A DNA stretch of 64,000 nucleotides from an uncultured Halomonas sp. (GTDB lineage Bacteria; Pseudomonadota; Gammaproteobacteria; Pseudomonadales; Halomonadaceae): positions 124,001 to 188,000 of the forward strand of contig NZ_CANLTC010000003.1 of NCBI RefSeq assembly GCF_947493865.1, in the 5' to 3' direction. Every line of letters begins with the position of its first letter. Within the stretch, counting starts at the first letter, position 1. The notes under the pieces were generated by a model, which saw nothing but the letters and a program-made list of their open reading frames with translations, did no database searches and was not told where the DNA came from. Made by a program: the position numbers and the translations under genes. This document shows, one piece after another, positions 8,242 through 17,629 of the stretch.

Positions 8242-9300
8242 TTACTCGCCGGCCTGGCGCTCGAACAGTATCAGATGATCCGCCTGAATGCGCACGGGAA
8301 TGTGTTCGCCTGGAGCATAGTCATGGTGGCTGTTGAAAGAGGCCTCGACCACTTGCCGAGAAGGCAGACGTAGTCGATAGAGCGAATTGGCCCCGGTAAA
8401 GATGCGCTGCTCCACCTTTGCCATGAGTTCGCTATCCTTGTCGAGCACGATGTCGTCGGGTCTCAACAGCACATCGACGGGGGCATTCGTCTCGAAAGGG
8501 TAGGCCCGGTTGCCGGTAATATCGCCTATTTCGGTATTTACCGTCTCATGATCCTTCATGGTGCCCGGTATGAAAAACCCCTGCCCGATGAAATTGGCGA
8601 CAAACCGGGTCGCTGGTTCATGGTAAAGATTGTAGGGCGTATCCCACTGTTGCAGATAACCGCCGTGTAGTACGCCGACCTGATCCGCCAGGGCAAAGGC
8701 TTCCTGCTGATCATGGGTGACCATGATGGCGCTTATGCCGAGCTTCTTGAGGATGTTTCGAACCTCCTGACTCAACTGGCGGCGTAGCTCTACATCCAGG
8801 TTGGAGAAGGGTTCGTCCAGCAATAGCAGGCGCGGCTGTGGGGCCAGGGCGCGTGCCAGGGCCACGCGCTGTTGCTGACCGCCGGAAAGCGCATGGGGGT
8901 AGCGCTTGGCAAGATGCGTCAGGCCGACCAGTTCGAGCAGTTCTTCGACCCGTTGTCGACGCTGATCGGTAGGCAGCTTGCGTAAGCCAAACGCCACGTT
9001 GTCGATGATCGAGAGGTGCGGAAACAGCGCATAATCCTGAAATACCATGCCGACCTGGCGTTTTTCCGGTGCGACAAGCGTGGTTGAATCAGAGAGTGTC
9101 ATGCCTTCGAGTGTGATACTGCCTGCCGCCACGGGTTCGAAGCCGGCAATGGCGCGCAGTAGCGTCGTCTTGCCGCAGCCCGAGGGGCCCAGCAGGCAAC
9201 AAAGGTCGCCTCTATTGAGAGAGAAATTGACGTGAGATGTCACCACGGTAGGCCCGTAGCGGCACTCTAGTTCGTCGACCTGCAGGAGCGGTTGGCCCAT
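8242..9300 (-). CDS. ABC transporter ATP-binding protein, Fe3+/polyamine (FbpC/PotA) class
   Basis: A 352-residue ATPase with Walker A GPSGCGKTT at residues 38-46, signature LSGGQQQR at 138-145, Walker B LLLLDEP at 158-164, an H-loop (MVTHDQQEA), and a C-terminal TOBE-like domain of about 110 residues. This long form is that of importers for ferric iron, spermidine/putrescine or related solutes; the FIGQGFFIPG segment after the ATPase core resembles FbpC-type iron transporters more, but the substrate is not proven. It begins six bases after argF on the same strand, and no permease or binding protein lies next to it, so it is an orphan ATPase. The ATG at 9300 is chosen because upstream codons belong to another frame of argF. 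Confidence 0.85.
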   Translation of the reverse strand: MGQPLLQVDELECRYGPTVVTSHVNFSLNRGDLCCLLGPSGCGKTTLLRAIAGFEPVAAGSITLEGMTLSDSTTLVAPEKRQVGMVFQDYALFPHLSIIDNVAFGLRKLPTDQRRQRVEELLELVGLTHLAKRYPHALSGGQQQRVALARALAPQPRLLLLDEPFSNLDVELRRQLSQEVRNILKKLGISAIMVTHDQQEAFALADQVGVLHGGYLQQWDTPYNLYHEPATRFVANFIGQGFFIPGTMKDHETVNTEIGDITGNRAYPFETNAPVDVLLRPDDIVLDKDSELMAKVEQRIFTGANSLYRLRLPSRQVVEASFNSHHDYAPGEHIPVRIQADHLILFERQAGE

Positions 9301-9305
9301 AGTGA

Positions 9306-10223
9306 TTAATCGATGCGTCCGAGAAGCAGAAATTCCAGTAGTGCCTTTTGTGCATGCAGGCGGTTGCCGGCCTCTTGCCAGACCACGGCGCGCGGGTCGT
9401 CCAGTAGAGTCGTGCTGATTTCCTCGCCGCGATGGGCCGGCAGGCAGTGCAAAAAGAGCACATCGGAAGCCGCCGTGTCGAGCATCGCCTCCGTCACCTG
9501 GAAGCCTTTGAAAGCACGTTCGCGAGCGCTCTGTTCCTGCTCCTGCCCCATGGAAGCCCATACATCCGTGGTGACGAGATCCGCGTCTTTCGCTGCCTGC
9601 CGAGGGTCGCGCAAGATACTGACCCGATCGCCGGCGGCGGTAACGATCGCAGGGTCGGGATCATAGCCCTCCGGGCAGCAGACGCGCAACGTGAAGTCGA
9701 ACTGCCGCGCGGCATTGATCCAGGAATGGCACATGTTGTTGCCGTCGCCGATCCATGCCGCCGTCTTGCCCTGGATCGCGCCGCGGCATTCGACCCAGGT
9801 CATCATGTCGGCCAGCAGCTGGCAGGGGTGGTAATCGTCGCTCAGCGCATTGATGACGGGCACCGAACTGGCTGCGGCAAAGGCCTCTATATCGCCATGA
9901 GAGAACGTGCGGATCATCACCGCGTCGACCATTTCCGACAATACTCGCGCCGTATCGCCGATCGGTTCACCCCGGCCAAGCTGAGTGTCTCGTGGAGAAA
10001 GAAACAGCGCATGACCGCCAAACTGCGCCATGGCAGTCTCGAAGGAGACCCGAGTACGAGTCGACGATTTCTCGAAGATCATCGCCAGGGTACGGTTGGC
10101 AAAGGGTGTATAGTCGGGGCCTTTCGCCTTGAGTTCGCTCTTGATCCGAATTGCTCGAGCGATCAAGTAGTCAAGCTCTTCCGAGCTGAGATCCAGCAGG
10201 GTCAGAAAATGGCGTGTCGCCAT
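9306..10223 (-). CDS. argF: Ornithine carbamoyltransferase (anabolic)
   Basis: ArgF joins carbamoyl phosphate and L-ornithine to give citrulline in arginine synthesis. The 305-residue protein contains the carbamoyl-phosphate motif STRTR at 54-58, the HPCQ motif at 132-135 and the ornithine-binding [10 protein letters not shown] motif near residue 265. The short length and absence of catabolic linkage (no arcA or arcC) favour the anabolic enzyme. argG, the next pathway step, lies about 1.6 kb away on the other strand. An ABC ATPase follows six bases downstream. Confidence 0.97.
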   Translation of the reverse strand: MATRHFLTLLDLSSEELDYLIARAIRIKSELKAKGPDYTPFANRTLAMIFEKSSTRTRVSFETAMAQFGGHALFLSPRDTQLGRGEPIGDTARVLSEMVDAVMIRTFSHGDIEAFAAASSVPVINALSDDYHPCQLLADMMTWVECRGAIQGKTAAWIGDGNNMCHSWINAARQFDFTLRVCCPEGYDPDPAIVTAAGDRVSILRDPRQAAKDADLVTTDVWASMGQEQEQSARERAFKGFQVTEAMLDTAASDVLFLHCLPAHRGEEISTTLLDDPRAVVWQEAGNRLHAQKALLEFLLLGRID

Positions 10224-10493
10224 GGCAAGCTCCTGAGGGCAGTGAACGAAAGCCGCGAACGAAAAAGCATCGCGCCACGGTAGTCATGGCTGCCGTGGGT
10301 TGAACGAATATCGGATCGTGCGGAAAGAGCATCATCCTAGCCACAGCGGCTAGTCAGCGCAACGCATCACTGGAAACGTTCTCTTGCCGGGGCTGTTTTC
10401 AGCCGCGTGCACCAGTAGAATGGTGATCACGCTTTCATTCACTCATTACGCGGCGGCAGTCATCAGACCCGCGCCCCGTACAGGAATCCTGTC

Positions 10494-10847
10494 ATGAGCA
10501 CGACTCTCGAAAACATCAAGCAACAAGTCAGCGAAAACCCGATTCTCATCTACATGAAGGGTACGCCTCAGTTGCCCCAGTGCGGTTTTTCGGCCCAGAC
10601 GGTACAGGCGTTGATGGCCTGCGGCGAACGCTTTGCCTTCGTCAACATACTGGACAACCCCGATATTCGTGCCGAACTGCCCAAGTACGCCAACTGGCCG
10701 ACCTTCCCTCAGCTGTGGCTAAACGGCGAACTGGTTGGCGGCTGCGATATCGTCGTCGAGATGTATCAGAACGGCGAACTGGAGCCGATGATCAAGGAAG
10801 CGGCTGCCAAGGCCAATGCGGGCGAAGAGAAGGCAGGAGACGCTTAA
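10494..10847 (+). CDS. grxD: Monothiol glutaredoxin, Grx4 family
   Basis: GrxD is a CGFS-type monothiol glutaredoxin that binds and delivers [2Fe-2S] clusters, often with BolA-type partners. The 117-residue protein has CGFS at residues 30-33 in the expected MKGTPQLPQCGFS context, the WPTFPQLW segment with the cis-proline, and the GGCDIV glutathione-binding loop. It stands alone and is followed by a strong terminator shared with the converging rnt gene. Confidence 0.97.
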   Translation: MSTTLENIKQQVSENPILIYMKGTPQLPQCGFSAQTVQALMACGERFAFVNILDNPDIRAELPKYANWPTFPQLWLNGELVGGCDIVVEMYQNGELEPMIKEAAAKANAGEEKAGDA

Positions 10848-10870
10848 GCATTTTCGGCTGAGACAAAGGC

Positions 10871-10904
10871 AAAAGGCCTCGGAGTCTCGACTCCGAGGCC
10901 TTTT
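10871..10904. terminator. Bidirectional terminator between grxD and rnt
   Basis: The sequence AAAAGGCCTCGGAGT, a four-base loop, and its exact reverse complement form a 15-base-pair stem with an A-run on one side and a T-run on the other. It lies between the 3' ends of two converging genes, so it can end transcription from both. Confidence 0.93.
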
Positions 10905-10936
10905 GCATTGCAGCAATGAAATTCGACGATTCAGCG

Positions 10937-11596
10937 CTAGTCCAGGCCCTGCTCGCGCTGGGTTAGTTGCCAGCCGCCCAGATCCTTGAAGCGATTGACG
11001 ATGGCGCAGAACAGCTCGGCGGTACGCTCGGTATCATAGCGCGCCGAGTGCGCCTCGGAATTGTCGAACTCGATTCCCGCAGCGCGACAGGCCCGGGCCA
11101 GTACCGTTTGACCGTAGACCAGCCCCGAGAGGGTGGCGGTGTCGAAGCTCGAAAAAGGATGGAACGGGTTGCGCTTGACGCCGCAGCGAGCGATGGCCGC
11201 ATTCAGGAAGCCATGATCGAAGGCCGCGTTATGGCCCACCAGAATGGCCCGGGTACATTTATTGGATTTGATGGCCTTGCGAACCGGACGGAAGATTTCA
11301 CCAAGCGCTGCGGATTCCGACAGGCTCACCCGTTTGCGCAGCGGATTGGCGAGATCGATGCCGGTGAAATCGAGTGCTGCCTGGTCGATATTGGCTCCCT
11401 CGAAGGGCTCGACATGAAAAGAGAAAGTAGCATCAGGTAGTAGATTGCCCTCGGAGTCCATGGTCAGGGTGACCGCCGCAATCTCCAGAATGGCATCCCG
11501 CTCGGCATTGAAGCCGCCGGTTTCAATGTCCATCACCACGGGTAGAAAGCTGCGAAAGCGCTGAGCCATCAGTGGTTGGCCATTCGCCTCGGTCAT
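10937..11596 (-). CDS. rnt: Ribonuclease T
   Basis: RNase T is a homodimeric 3'-5' exoribonuclease that trims the 3' ends of tRNA, 5S and 23S rRNA. The 219-residue protein has the DEDD exonuclease motifs: DIE at residues 23-25 (MDIETGGFN), the [11 protein letters not shown] motif II and the [14 protein letters not shown] motif III of the DEDDh type. An ATG nine codons in is an alternative start. It converges on grxD with a shared terminator and diverges from argG. Confidence 0.96.
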   Translation of the reverse strand: MTEANGQPLMAQRFRSFLPVVMDIETGGFNAERDAILEIAAVTLTMDSEGNLLPDATFSFHVEPFEGANIDQAALDFTGIDLANPLRKRVSLSESAALGEIFRPVRKAIKSNKCTRAILVGHNAAFDHGFLNAAIARCGVKRNPFHPFSSFDTATLSGLVYGQTVLARACRAAGIEFDNSEAHSARYDTERTAELFCAIVNRFKDLGGWQLTQREQGLD

Positions 11597-11846
11597 GCAT
11601 CGCTCCCTTGCCTATTCATCCAAAGTGTCGTTTTTTTCGTCCACTAGTATGAAGTGAAAAGCCAACGAGAACGACCTCTATTTGTATTAGAGATAATTAA
11701 CGTTTAGAGCGGTTGAATATCGATGTCCGGCGAACGAATAAGGGCCATTACCGCAACGAAGGGCAGGGCTACGGTATTCGCCTAAAGCCAACGGCGCTAT
11801 ACTGGGCGACCATCGATATACCCAAGAATCAGCGAAGGAGCCTAGA

Positions 11847-13067
11847 ATGTCCGACGTCAAGAAGGTCGTGCTCGCCTATTCCGGCGGCCTGGACACGTCC
11901 GTGATCGTCAAGTGGTTGCAGGAAACCTATGACTGCGAAGTGGTGACCTTCACGGCGGACATCGGACAGGGCGAAGAGGTCGAGCCTGCTCGAGAGAAAG
12001 CCAAGGCGTTAGGGGTCAAGGAGATCTACATCGAGGATCTGCGCGAGGAGTTCGTGCGGGATTATGTCTACCCGATGTTTCGTGCCAATACCATCTACGA
12101 AGGCGAGTATCTGCTGGGTACCTCCATCGCCCGGCCGTTGATCGCCAAGCGCCTGATCGAGATCGCCAACGAGACTGGTGCGGATGCCATCTCCCACGGC
12201 GCCACCGGCAAGGGCAACGATCAGGTACGCTTCGAGTTGGGTGCCTATGCGCTCAAGCCCGGGGTCAAGGTCATCGCGCCCTGGCGCGAGTGGAATCTGA
12301 CTTCCCGGGAAACGCTCATGAACTACTGCGAGCGGCACGATATCCCGGTGGATTTCTCCAAGAACAAGAAGAAGTCGCCGTACTCCATGGACGCCAACCT
12401 GCTGCATATCTCCTACGAGGGCGGCATTCTCGAGGACCCCTGGGCGGAAGCCGAGGAGGACATGTGGCGCTGGAGCGTCTCGCCTGAGGCGGCACCGGAT
12501 CAGCCCACCTATATCGACCTGACGTTTGAAAAGGGCGATATCGTCGCCATCGACGGCGAAGCCTTGAAGCCCCACGAAGTGTTATCCAGACTCAATAAGC
12601 TGGGCGGAGACAACGGCATCGGGCGCCTCGATATCGTCGAGAACCGCTACGTGGGCATGAAGTCTCGTGGCTGCTACGAAACCCCCGGGGGCACCATCAT
12701 GCTGCGCGCCCACCGCGCCATCGAATCGCTGACCCTGGACCGTGAAGCGGCGCATTTGAAAGACGAGTTGATGCCCAGGTACGCCAAGGTCATCTACAAC
12801 GGCTACTGGTGGAGCCCGGAGCGACGCATGCTGCAGGCGGCCATTGACGAGACCCAGGCGTTCGTCAACGGCGTGGTGCGCATGAAGCTCTACAAGGGCA
12901 ATGCCATCGTTGCCGGTCGCAAGTCCGAGCAATCCCTGTTCGATGAATCCATCGCCACCTTCGAGGACGATGCGGGCGCCTACAATCAGAAGGATGCGGA
13001 AGGCTTCATCAAGCTGAATGCCTTGCGATTGCGGATTGCTGCCGGCAAGGGCCGCAGCGCGGGCTGA
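11847..13067 (+). CDS. argG: Argininosuccinate synthase
   Basis: ArgG condenses citrulline with aspartate using ATP, the step after ArgF. The 406-residue protein has the ATP pyrophosphatase P-loop AYSGGLDTS at residues 10-18 and the conserved [13 protein letters not shown] segment near 118-130. AAGGAG precedes the ATG. A gap of 17 bases leads to the HlyU-like gene, suggesting cotranscription. The 250-base gap to rnt should hold its promoter; I see no convincing ArgR site by eye. Confidence 0.98.
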   Translation: MSDVKKVVLAYSGGLDTSVIVKWLQETYDCEVVTFTADIGQGEEVEPAREKAKALGVKEIYIEDLREEFVRDYVYPMFRANTIYEGEYLLGTSIARPLIAKRLIEIANETGADAISHGATGKGNDQVRFELGAYALKPGVKVIAPWREWNLTSRETLMNYCERHDIPVDFSKNKKKSPYSMDANLLHISYEGGILEDPWAEAEEDMWRWSVSPEAAPDQPTYIDLTFEKGDIVAIDGEALKPHEVLSRLNKLGGDNGIGRLDIVENRYVGMKSRGCYETPGGTIMLRAHRAIESLTLDREAAHLKDELMPRYAKVIYNGYWWSPERRMLQAAIDETQAFVNGVVRMKLYKGNAIVAGRKSEQSLFDESIATFEDDAGAYNQKDAEGFIKLNALRLRIAAGKGRSAG

Positions 13068-13084
13068 GTCATAAAGGAGGCAGC

Positions 13085-13372
13085 ATGCTCAAGAAGCTGA
13101 TCGACGGCCTGTTCCGGGGTGGCAACGTCAACGACGAGGAAATGCCGGCGACGGAGCATCGCGGCTATCTGATCACCCCGGATCCTCAGGATGCCGGGGG
13201 CCAGTATAGGGTCAGCGGCTGGATTCGCAAGCCGATCGAACAAGGCGAGACTCTGGAGCACCGCTTCGAGCGTTCGGATACGCTCGGCAGCCGGGAGGCT
13301 TGCATCGAGCTGACCCTCAAAAAGGCCGAGCGCTATATCGACGATGCCGGCGACGAGATGTTCAAGCGCTAA
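13085..13372 (+). CDS. HlyU-family protein
   Basis: Ninety-five residues matching the length and pattern of the HlyU-like family (the Pfam HlyU domain, a group distinct from the Vibrio HlyU ArsR-type repressor): a hydrophobic start, the HRGYLITPDPQ segment, the YRVSGWIRK strand, an EHRFERSD segment and a C-terminal helix ending in DEMFKR. These small cytoplasmic proteins are called transcriptional activators in databases on thin evidence, so the role here is unknown. It lies 17 bases after argG with AAAGGAGG upstream, and is probably in the argG transcript. Confidence 0.75.
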   Translation: MLKKLIDGLFRGGNVNDEEMPATEHRGYLITPDPQDAGGQYRVSGWIRKPIEQGETLEHRFERSDTLGSREACIELTLKKAERYIDDAGDEMFKR

Positions 13373-13405
13373 GGAAATGACACCACAACGACAAGGACGC
13401 TCGTC

Positions 13406-14077
13406 ATGATCAGGGTTCATCATCTGGAAAACTCCCGCTCTCAGCGGGTCTTGTGGCTACTCGAAGAGTTGGGGCTCGACTACGAGATCGTCGAGTATGC
13501 GCGCGATCCCGAGACCATGCTGGCGCCGGCGGCACTCAAGCAGGTGCATCCCCTGGGCAAGTCGCCGGTGGTTACCGACGGCAAAATCACCCTCGCGGAG
13601 TCCGGTGCGATCATCGACTATCTGATCGAGCGCTACGATACAAAACGTAGCCTGATACCGGCACCGGATGGCGCGGATCATCGCCATTACCGTTTTTGGC
13701 TGCATTACGCCGAAGGCTCCGCCATGCCGCTGCTGGTAATGAAGCTGGTATTCTCGCGGCTGGGCAAGCCGCCGGTGCCTGCCCCCATGCGTCCTCTAGG
13801 CAATATGTTTGCCGGTGGTGTGAAGGACAAGTTCCTCGATCCGCAGATTCGGCAACACATGGATTTCTGGGAAGAGGTGCTGGGCAAGTCGACCTGGTTT
13901 GCCGGTGAGCACTTCACCGCCGCCGATATTCAGATGAGCTTTCCATTGCTGGCCCTGGATGCCCGCGGTGAGCTCAAGGGATCACCTAATATCGAGGCTT
14001 GTTTGGCGCGTATGCGTGAGCGTCCTGCCTATCAGCATGCCATCGAGAAGGGTGGCGAATTCAATCTATCCGAGTAA
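13406..14077 (+). CDS. Glutathione S-transferase family protein
   Basis: A 223-residue protein with an N-terminal thioredoxin-like domain (about 1-80) including the cis-proline region KSPVV and the glutathione-contact ESGAIIDYL, and an all-helical C-terminal domain. The motif HHLENSRSQRVLWLLEELGLDYE places it with cytosolic bacterial GSTs in which Ser or Asn near residue 10 activates glutathione. The natural substrate cannot be told. It is the third gene of the run starting at argG. Confidence 0.88.
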   Translation: MIRVHHLENSRSQRVLWLLEELGLDYEIVEYARDPETMLAPAALKQVHPLGKSPVVTDGKITLAESGAIIDYLIERYDTKRSLIPAPDGADHRHYRFWLHYAEGSAMPLLVMKLVFSRLGKPPVPAPMRPLGNMFAGGVKDKFLDPQIRQHMDFWEEVLGKSTWFAGEHFTAADIQMSFPLLALDARGELKGSPNIEACLARMRERPAYQHAIEKGGEFNLSE

Positions 14078-14083
14078 ACGATC

Positions 14084-14581
14084 ATGACACCTAGCTCACT
14101 GAACCCTGAGGCATTCATCATTTTGCACCTTGGTCGGCGACTGGCATTGGCGTTGGGGTTGTTGATGGCAAGTGTGCCAGCGTTTAGTCAGGCACTGCCT
14201 TCCGATGAGCCCTCACAGCCACGCGTTCGCTCGACATTCAAGGCGGTTACCCCGGGAACGCCCTTGTCCAATGGCGAAGTTCAACGTCAGATACGTGTCG
14301 AACCGATGCAACCATCACCCCGGGCGCGTCGGGAGCCATCCTCCGAAACGACGAGTTCGCAAATAAAGACTCCAGAAGCAGCAAGCCAGGCCTGCCGCAC
14401 TCTGCAAAACGAGATTGCTCGCAAGATACGCGCCAATCAGGTGAGCGATTTCACGCTGGAAGCCGTGCCTGCCAACAGGGCTCAGGAAGTGGTCGAGTCG
14501 CCGAGCGACCAATACACCAAGGTCGAGATCGTTGGCAGCTGCGGGGATGGTGCTTATAAGGTAGTCTACCGTCGCCGCTGA
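14084..14581 (+). CDS. Secreted DUF1161-domain protein
   Basis: A 165-residue protein beginning seven bases after the GST gene. It has a signal-peptide-like N-terminus (hydrophobic core LALALGLLMASVPAFS, likely cut near residue 35), a low-complexity Pro/Arg/Ser linker, and a C-terminal domain from about residue 98 with two cysteines (QACRTLQNEIARKI and VGSCGDGAYK) that resembles DUF1161, a periplasmic domain of unknown function. Two cysteines could form a disulfide. Function unknown. Confidence 0.7.
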   Translation: MTPSSLNPEAFIILHLGRRLALALGLLMASVPAFSQALPSDEPSQPRVRSTFKAVTPGTPLSNGEVQRQIRVEPMQPSPRARREPSSETTSSQIKTPEAASQACRTLQNEIARKIRANQVSDFTLEAVPANRAQEVVESPSDQYTKVEIVGSCGDGAYKVVYRRR

Positions 14582-14622
14582 GCCGTTCTTGCAGCACTAC
14601 AACGTGGCCCAGACACATGCTT

Positions 14623-15369
14623 TCAGTCGGCGGTTATCTTGTAGACGATACGTCCCAGCCACTCATGCAATGCCTGAGTGCTTTGCCGTAGATGATAGGC
14701 GCGAGGGATCCAGGCGATCAGCCCCTCCGGTGGACGACTGGCAAATTCCGTGGGGGCGGGAATTACTTCGAGTCCCGCACGTTCGAACTCGGGTATCGCC
14801 CGGGGCAAATGCCAGGCCTGGGAAACCAGCAGTATCCTGGCAATCTCATCCCGGTTGAGAAGCGCAGCGCTGAATTCCGCGTTCTCGGCCGTCGTACGAC
14901 TGCGCTCCTCAAGCCATCGTGTCTCGAGGCCGAATGCCTGACTCAGCGCCCGGGCCATCAACGTGGCCTCGGCCAGGGCTTCATCGTTGACTCGTCCACC
15001 GCTCACCAGAATTGGTAGGCCCGTTTCCCGGGAAAGCCAGGCGCCGTAGCCCAGACGGCGCCAGGTGGCATTGTTGGGCGCATCCCCCCAACCGAATTCC
15101 GGCGTTGCGTAATCCCTTCCGCCTCCCAGGATCACGATGGCCTGAGCCTCCTGTAGCGCTATCCGGGCAGGTGGCTCATAGGGTTCCAGCCCCTTGCGCA
15201 ACCAATAGCTGACCCAGGGTAGCGACAAGACCAGCAACGATACCAACCCAAGTATCACGAGGGTTGCTCCTAATGCACGGTGATTTTTCCATAGCAATAG
15301 CCCCGCCAGCATCAACAGCGCATTGACCAAAGGTGGCAACAGCAAATACTTGAGCGCGTGAAGCAGCAT
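14623..15369 (-). CDS. ElyC/YdcF-family (DUF218) envelope protein
   Basis: A 248-residue protein with two N-terminal membrane segments (about 10-27 and 33-52) and a DUF218 domain: AIVILGGGRDY at about 77-87, SGGRV, and EERSRTTAENAEFS. E. coli ElyC, with the same plan, is needed for envelope integrity and peptidoglycan synthesis at low temperature. It converges on the DUF1161 gene and diverges from cstA. Confidence 0.85.
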   Translation of the reverse strand: MLLHALKYLLLPPLVNALLMLAGLLLWKNHRALGATLVILGLVSLLVLSLPWVSYWLRKGLEPYEPPARIALQEAQAIVILGGGRDYATPEFGWGDAPNNATWRRLGYGAWLSRETGLPILVSGGRVNDEALAEATLMARALSQAFGLETRWLEERSRTTAENAEFSAALLNRDEIARILLVSQAWHLPRAIPEFERAGLEVIPAPTEFASRPPEGLIAWIPRAYHLRQSTQALHEWLGRIVYKITAD

Positions 15370-15498
15370 GGGCTGGTATCCGTTTTTTAAGTGGCCATAG
15401 TGGAAAGATGCTGTCTTGAAAGGGTTTCTTTGTCTACGCTAAGTCTATTAGAATCCAAATAAATATGAGAATAACAGCATGCATAAGGAGTTTGAGGC

Positions 15499-17175
15499 AT
15501 GAGTGCCGTCGTCGTTCTATTCATTGGCTTGGGCGCCATGGCCCTGGCCTATTTCGTCTACTCGAAATTCATTGCCGAAAAGATCTATCGACTGGATCCG
15601 GGCTTCAAGACGCCGGCTCATGAGTTCGAGGATGGCATCGATTTCGTGCCCACCAATCGCTATGTGCTATGGGGTCATCACTTTACCTCCGTGGCGGGCG
15701 CTGCACCTATCGTCGGCCCGGCCATCGCCGTGATCTGGGGGTGGCTGCCGGCCTTTCTATGGGTGGTGCTCGGCACCATCTTCTTCGCCGGTGTTCACGA
15801 TAGCGGGGCGATTTGGGCCAGTGTACGCAATCGCGCCAAATCCGTGGGTGCCCTGACCGGCGACGTGGTCGGCAAGCGCGCGCGCAGCCTGTTCATGATC
15901 GTCATCTTCCTGGTGCTGTTGATGGTCAATGCGGTCTTCGGCGTGGTCATCGCCGGGCTGCTGATGAAGTTTCCCAGCGCCGTGGTACCGGTCTGGGGCG
16001 CCATCCTGGTGGCCCTTGTCATCGGACAGCTAATCTATCGGCGTATCATCGGTCTGGCGACGGTCTCGATTATTGGTGTCTTGGCATTATATGGCCTGAT
16101 CCTGATTGGACCATCAGTGCCCATTCAGATGCCCGAGCAGGTCGGAGCGCTTTCCGGTAACGCCGTTTGGATCCTGTTGCTGTTCGCCTATGCGGCCATC
16201 GCCTCCCTGCTACCGGTATGGATGCTGCTGCAGCCGCGGGATTACATCAATGGCCTGCAACTTTTCGTCGGTTTGATCATCCTTTATGGCGCCCTGGTGC
16301 TACTCAATCCCACCTTGGTGGCGCCGATGTACAACACCAATGTGCCCGCCGGTACGCCATCGATCATCCCCTTGCTGTTTGTCACAATCGCCTGCGGAGC
16401 CATTTCCGGCTTTCATGGCCTGGTTGCTTCCGGCACTACCTCGAAGCAGCTCAACAAGGAGACCGACGCGCGTTTCGTCGGCTACTTCGGTTCCATTGGC
16501 GAGGGCATGCTGGCACTCGGCGCCATTCTCGCTGCTACAGCCGGGTTCGCTAGCCTGGGCGACTGGAATACCATGTACGACGCTTTCGGCAAGGGCGGCG
16601 TAAATGCCTTCGTTGAAGGCGGCGCCTATATCATCAGCAATGGCCTGGGCCTGCCCGAGGCAACGGCGGCAACCCTGCTCACGGTAATGGCGGCATTATT
16701 TGCCGGCACCACCATGGATACCGGCCTGCGCCTGCAGCGCTATATCTTCCAGGAGTGGGGCGAGATCTATAACCAGCAATGGATGAAGAAGCCCGCAATA
16801 GCCACGTTCCTGGCGGTAGGTTCCTGTCTGATCCTGGCCTTTGGTGCCGGCGCCGACGGTTCCGGTGGCTTGATCATCTGGCCGCTGTTCGGCACCACCA
16901 ATCAGCTGTTGGCCGGTCTGACCCTGCTGGTGATCACCGTCATGCTGGTACGTTTGAAACGCCCCATGTGGTTCACTCTGGTGCCGCTGATCTTCCTGTT
17001 GATCATGACGGTGCTGGCCTTGTTGCTGCAGTTGCGAAGCTTCTATGAAGTCGGCAATTACTTCCTGCTGGGGCTGGATATCATCGTGCTGATCGCCTCG
17101 ATCCTGGTGGCCATGGAGTGCGCTTCATCGCTCAAGCGAGTGCGTCGCGAACTGGCCACCAAATCCGAGGGCTGA
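15499..17175 (+). CDS. CstA-family carbon-starvation transporter
   Basis: A 558-residue polytopic membrane protein with about 14 to 16 hydrophobic segments. Family landmarks include the YFVYSKFIAEKIYRLD start, TPAHEFEDGIDFVPTNRYVLWGHHF-type region (residues about 34-58), AGAAPIVGPAIAVIWGWLP and FHGLVASGTTSKQL. It is shorter than E. coli CstA (about 700 residues) and belongs to a compact subgroup. CstA and its relative BtsT take up peptides or pyruvate during carbon limitation. AAGGAG lies 14 bases before the ATG. The next gene begins 12 bases after the stop and ends in Cys-Cys, as do YbdD and YjiX encoded after cstA and btsT in E. coli. Confidence 0.93.
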   Translation: MSAVVVLFIGLGAMALAYFVYSKFIAEKIYRLDPGFKTPAHEFEDGIDFVPTNRYVLWGHHFTSVAGAAPIVGPAIAVIWGWLPAFLWVVLGTIFFAGVHDSGAIWASVRNRAKSVGALTGDVVGKRARSLFMIVIFLVLLMVNAVFGVVIAGLLMKFPSAVVPVWGAILVALVIGQLIYRRIIGLATVSIIGVLALYGLILIGPSVPIQMPEQVGALSGNAVWILLLFAYAAIASLLPVWMLLQPRDYINGLQLFVGLIILYGALVLLNPTLVAPMYNTNVPAGTPSIIPLLFVTIACGAISGFHGLVASGTTSKQLNKETDARFVGYFGSIGEGMLALGAILAATAGFASLGDWNTMYDAFGKGGVNAFVEGGAYIISNGLGLPEATAATLLTVMAALFAGTTMDTGLRLQRYIFQEWGEIYNQQWMKKPAIATFLAVGSCLILAFGAGADGSGGLIIWPLFGTTNQLLAGLTLLVITVMLVRLKRPMWFTLVPLIFLLIMTVLALLLQLRSFYEVGNYFLLGLDIIVLIASILVAMECASSLKRVRRELATKSEG

Positions 17176-17187
17176 TCGGGAGATAAC

Positions 17188-17493
17188 ATGCGCAAGGATT
17201 CCGACAGCAAGGAATCTGCTCCACGAAGCGAAAGAATCAAGGCCTGGCTCAGCCAGGCCCGTTTCTACGCCGAGGAGTTCTACTCGTCGCGCTATCGCGG
17301 CGCCATCGCGCGGGCCCAGCGCGACGAGGACGACCTGTTCATGCTGATGGTGTTTTCCGAGCTGATGGGCGTGCCCAATCCGGTGTCTTATTACACCCTG
17401 GAACTGCAACCGCTGATGCTGGAGCGGTTTCATGAGTGGCATAGGCGCATGGGGATGGAGCATTCGCCGCTCGACGATTTCCGCTGTTGCTGA
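17188..17493 (+). CDS. Small Cys-Cys-tailed protein (cory-CC-star family)
   Basis: A 101-residue cytoplasmic protein without membrane segments. Its core AEEFYSSRYRGAIAR (about 28-42) is followed by a DEDDLFMLMVFSELMGVPNP helix region, and it ends FRCC at the stop codon. I recognise this as the family called cory-CC-star in protein databases, of unknown function. The terminal Arg-Cys-Cys is also found in YbdD/YjiX, the small proteins encoded after CstA-type transporters in E. coli, suggesting an equivalent partner role for this transporter. It lies between the cstA-like gene (12 bases) and the ArsA-like ATPase (136 bases). Confidence 0.8.
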   Translation: MRKDSDSKESAPRSERIKAWLSQARFYAEEFYSSRYRGAIARAQRDEDDLFMLMVFSELMGVPNPVSYYTLELQPLMLERFHEWHRRMGMEHSPLDDFRCC

Positions 17494-17629
17494 AAACTAC
17501 TGCGCTCGACATCTTGACCGCCGGCGGTGCTCGTAATCCTCATTTACACTTGTAAACTCCGGTTACTGCGCTCCGGCGGCGATCAACCTGTCTTCGCTCG
17601 TAACGTTTTCAGTTCACCAGGCCACGTAA

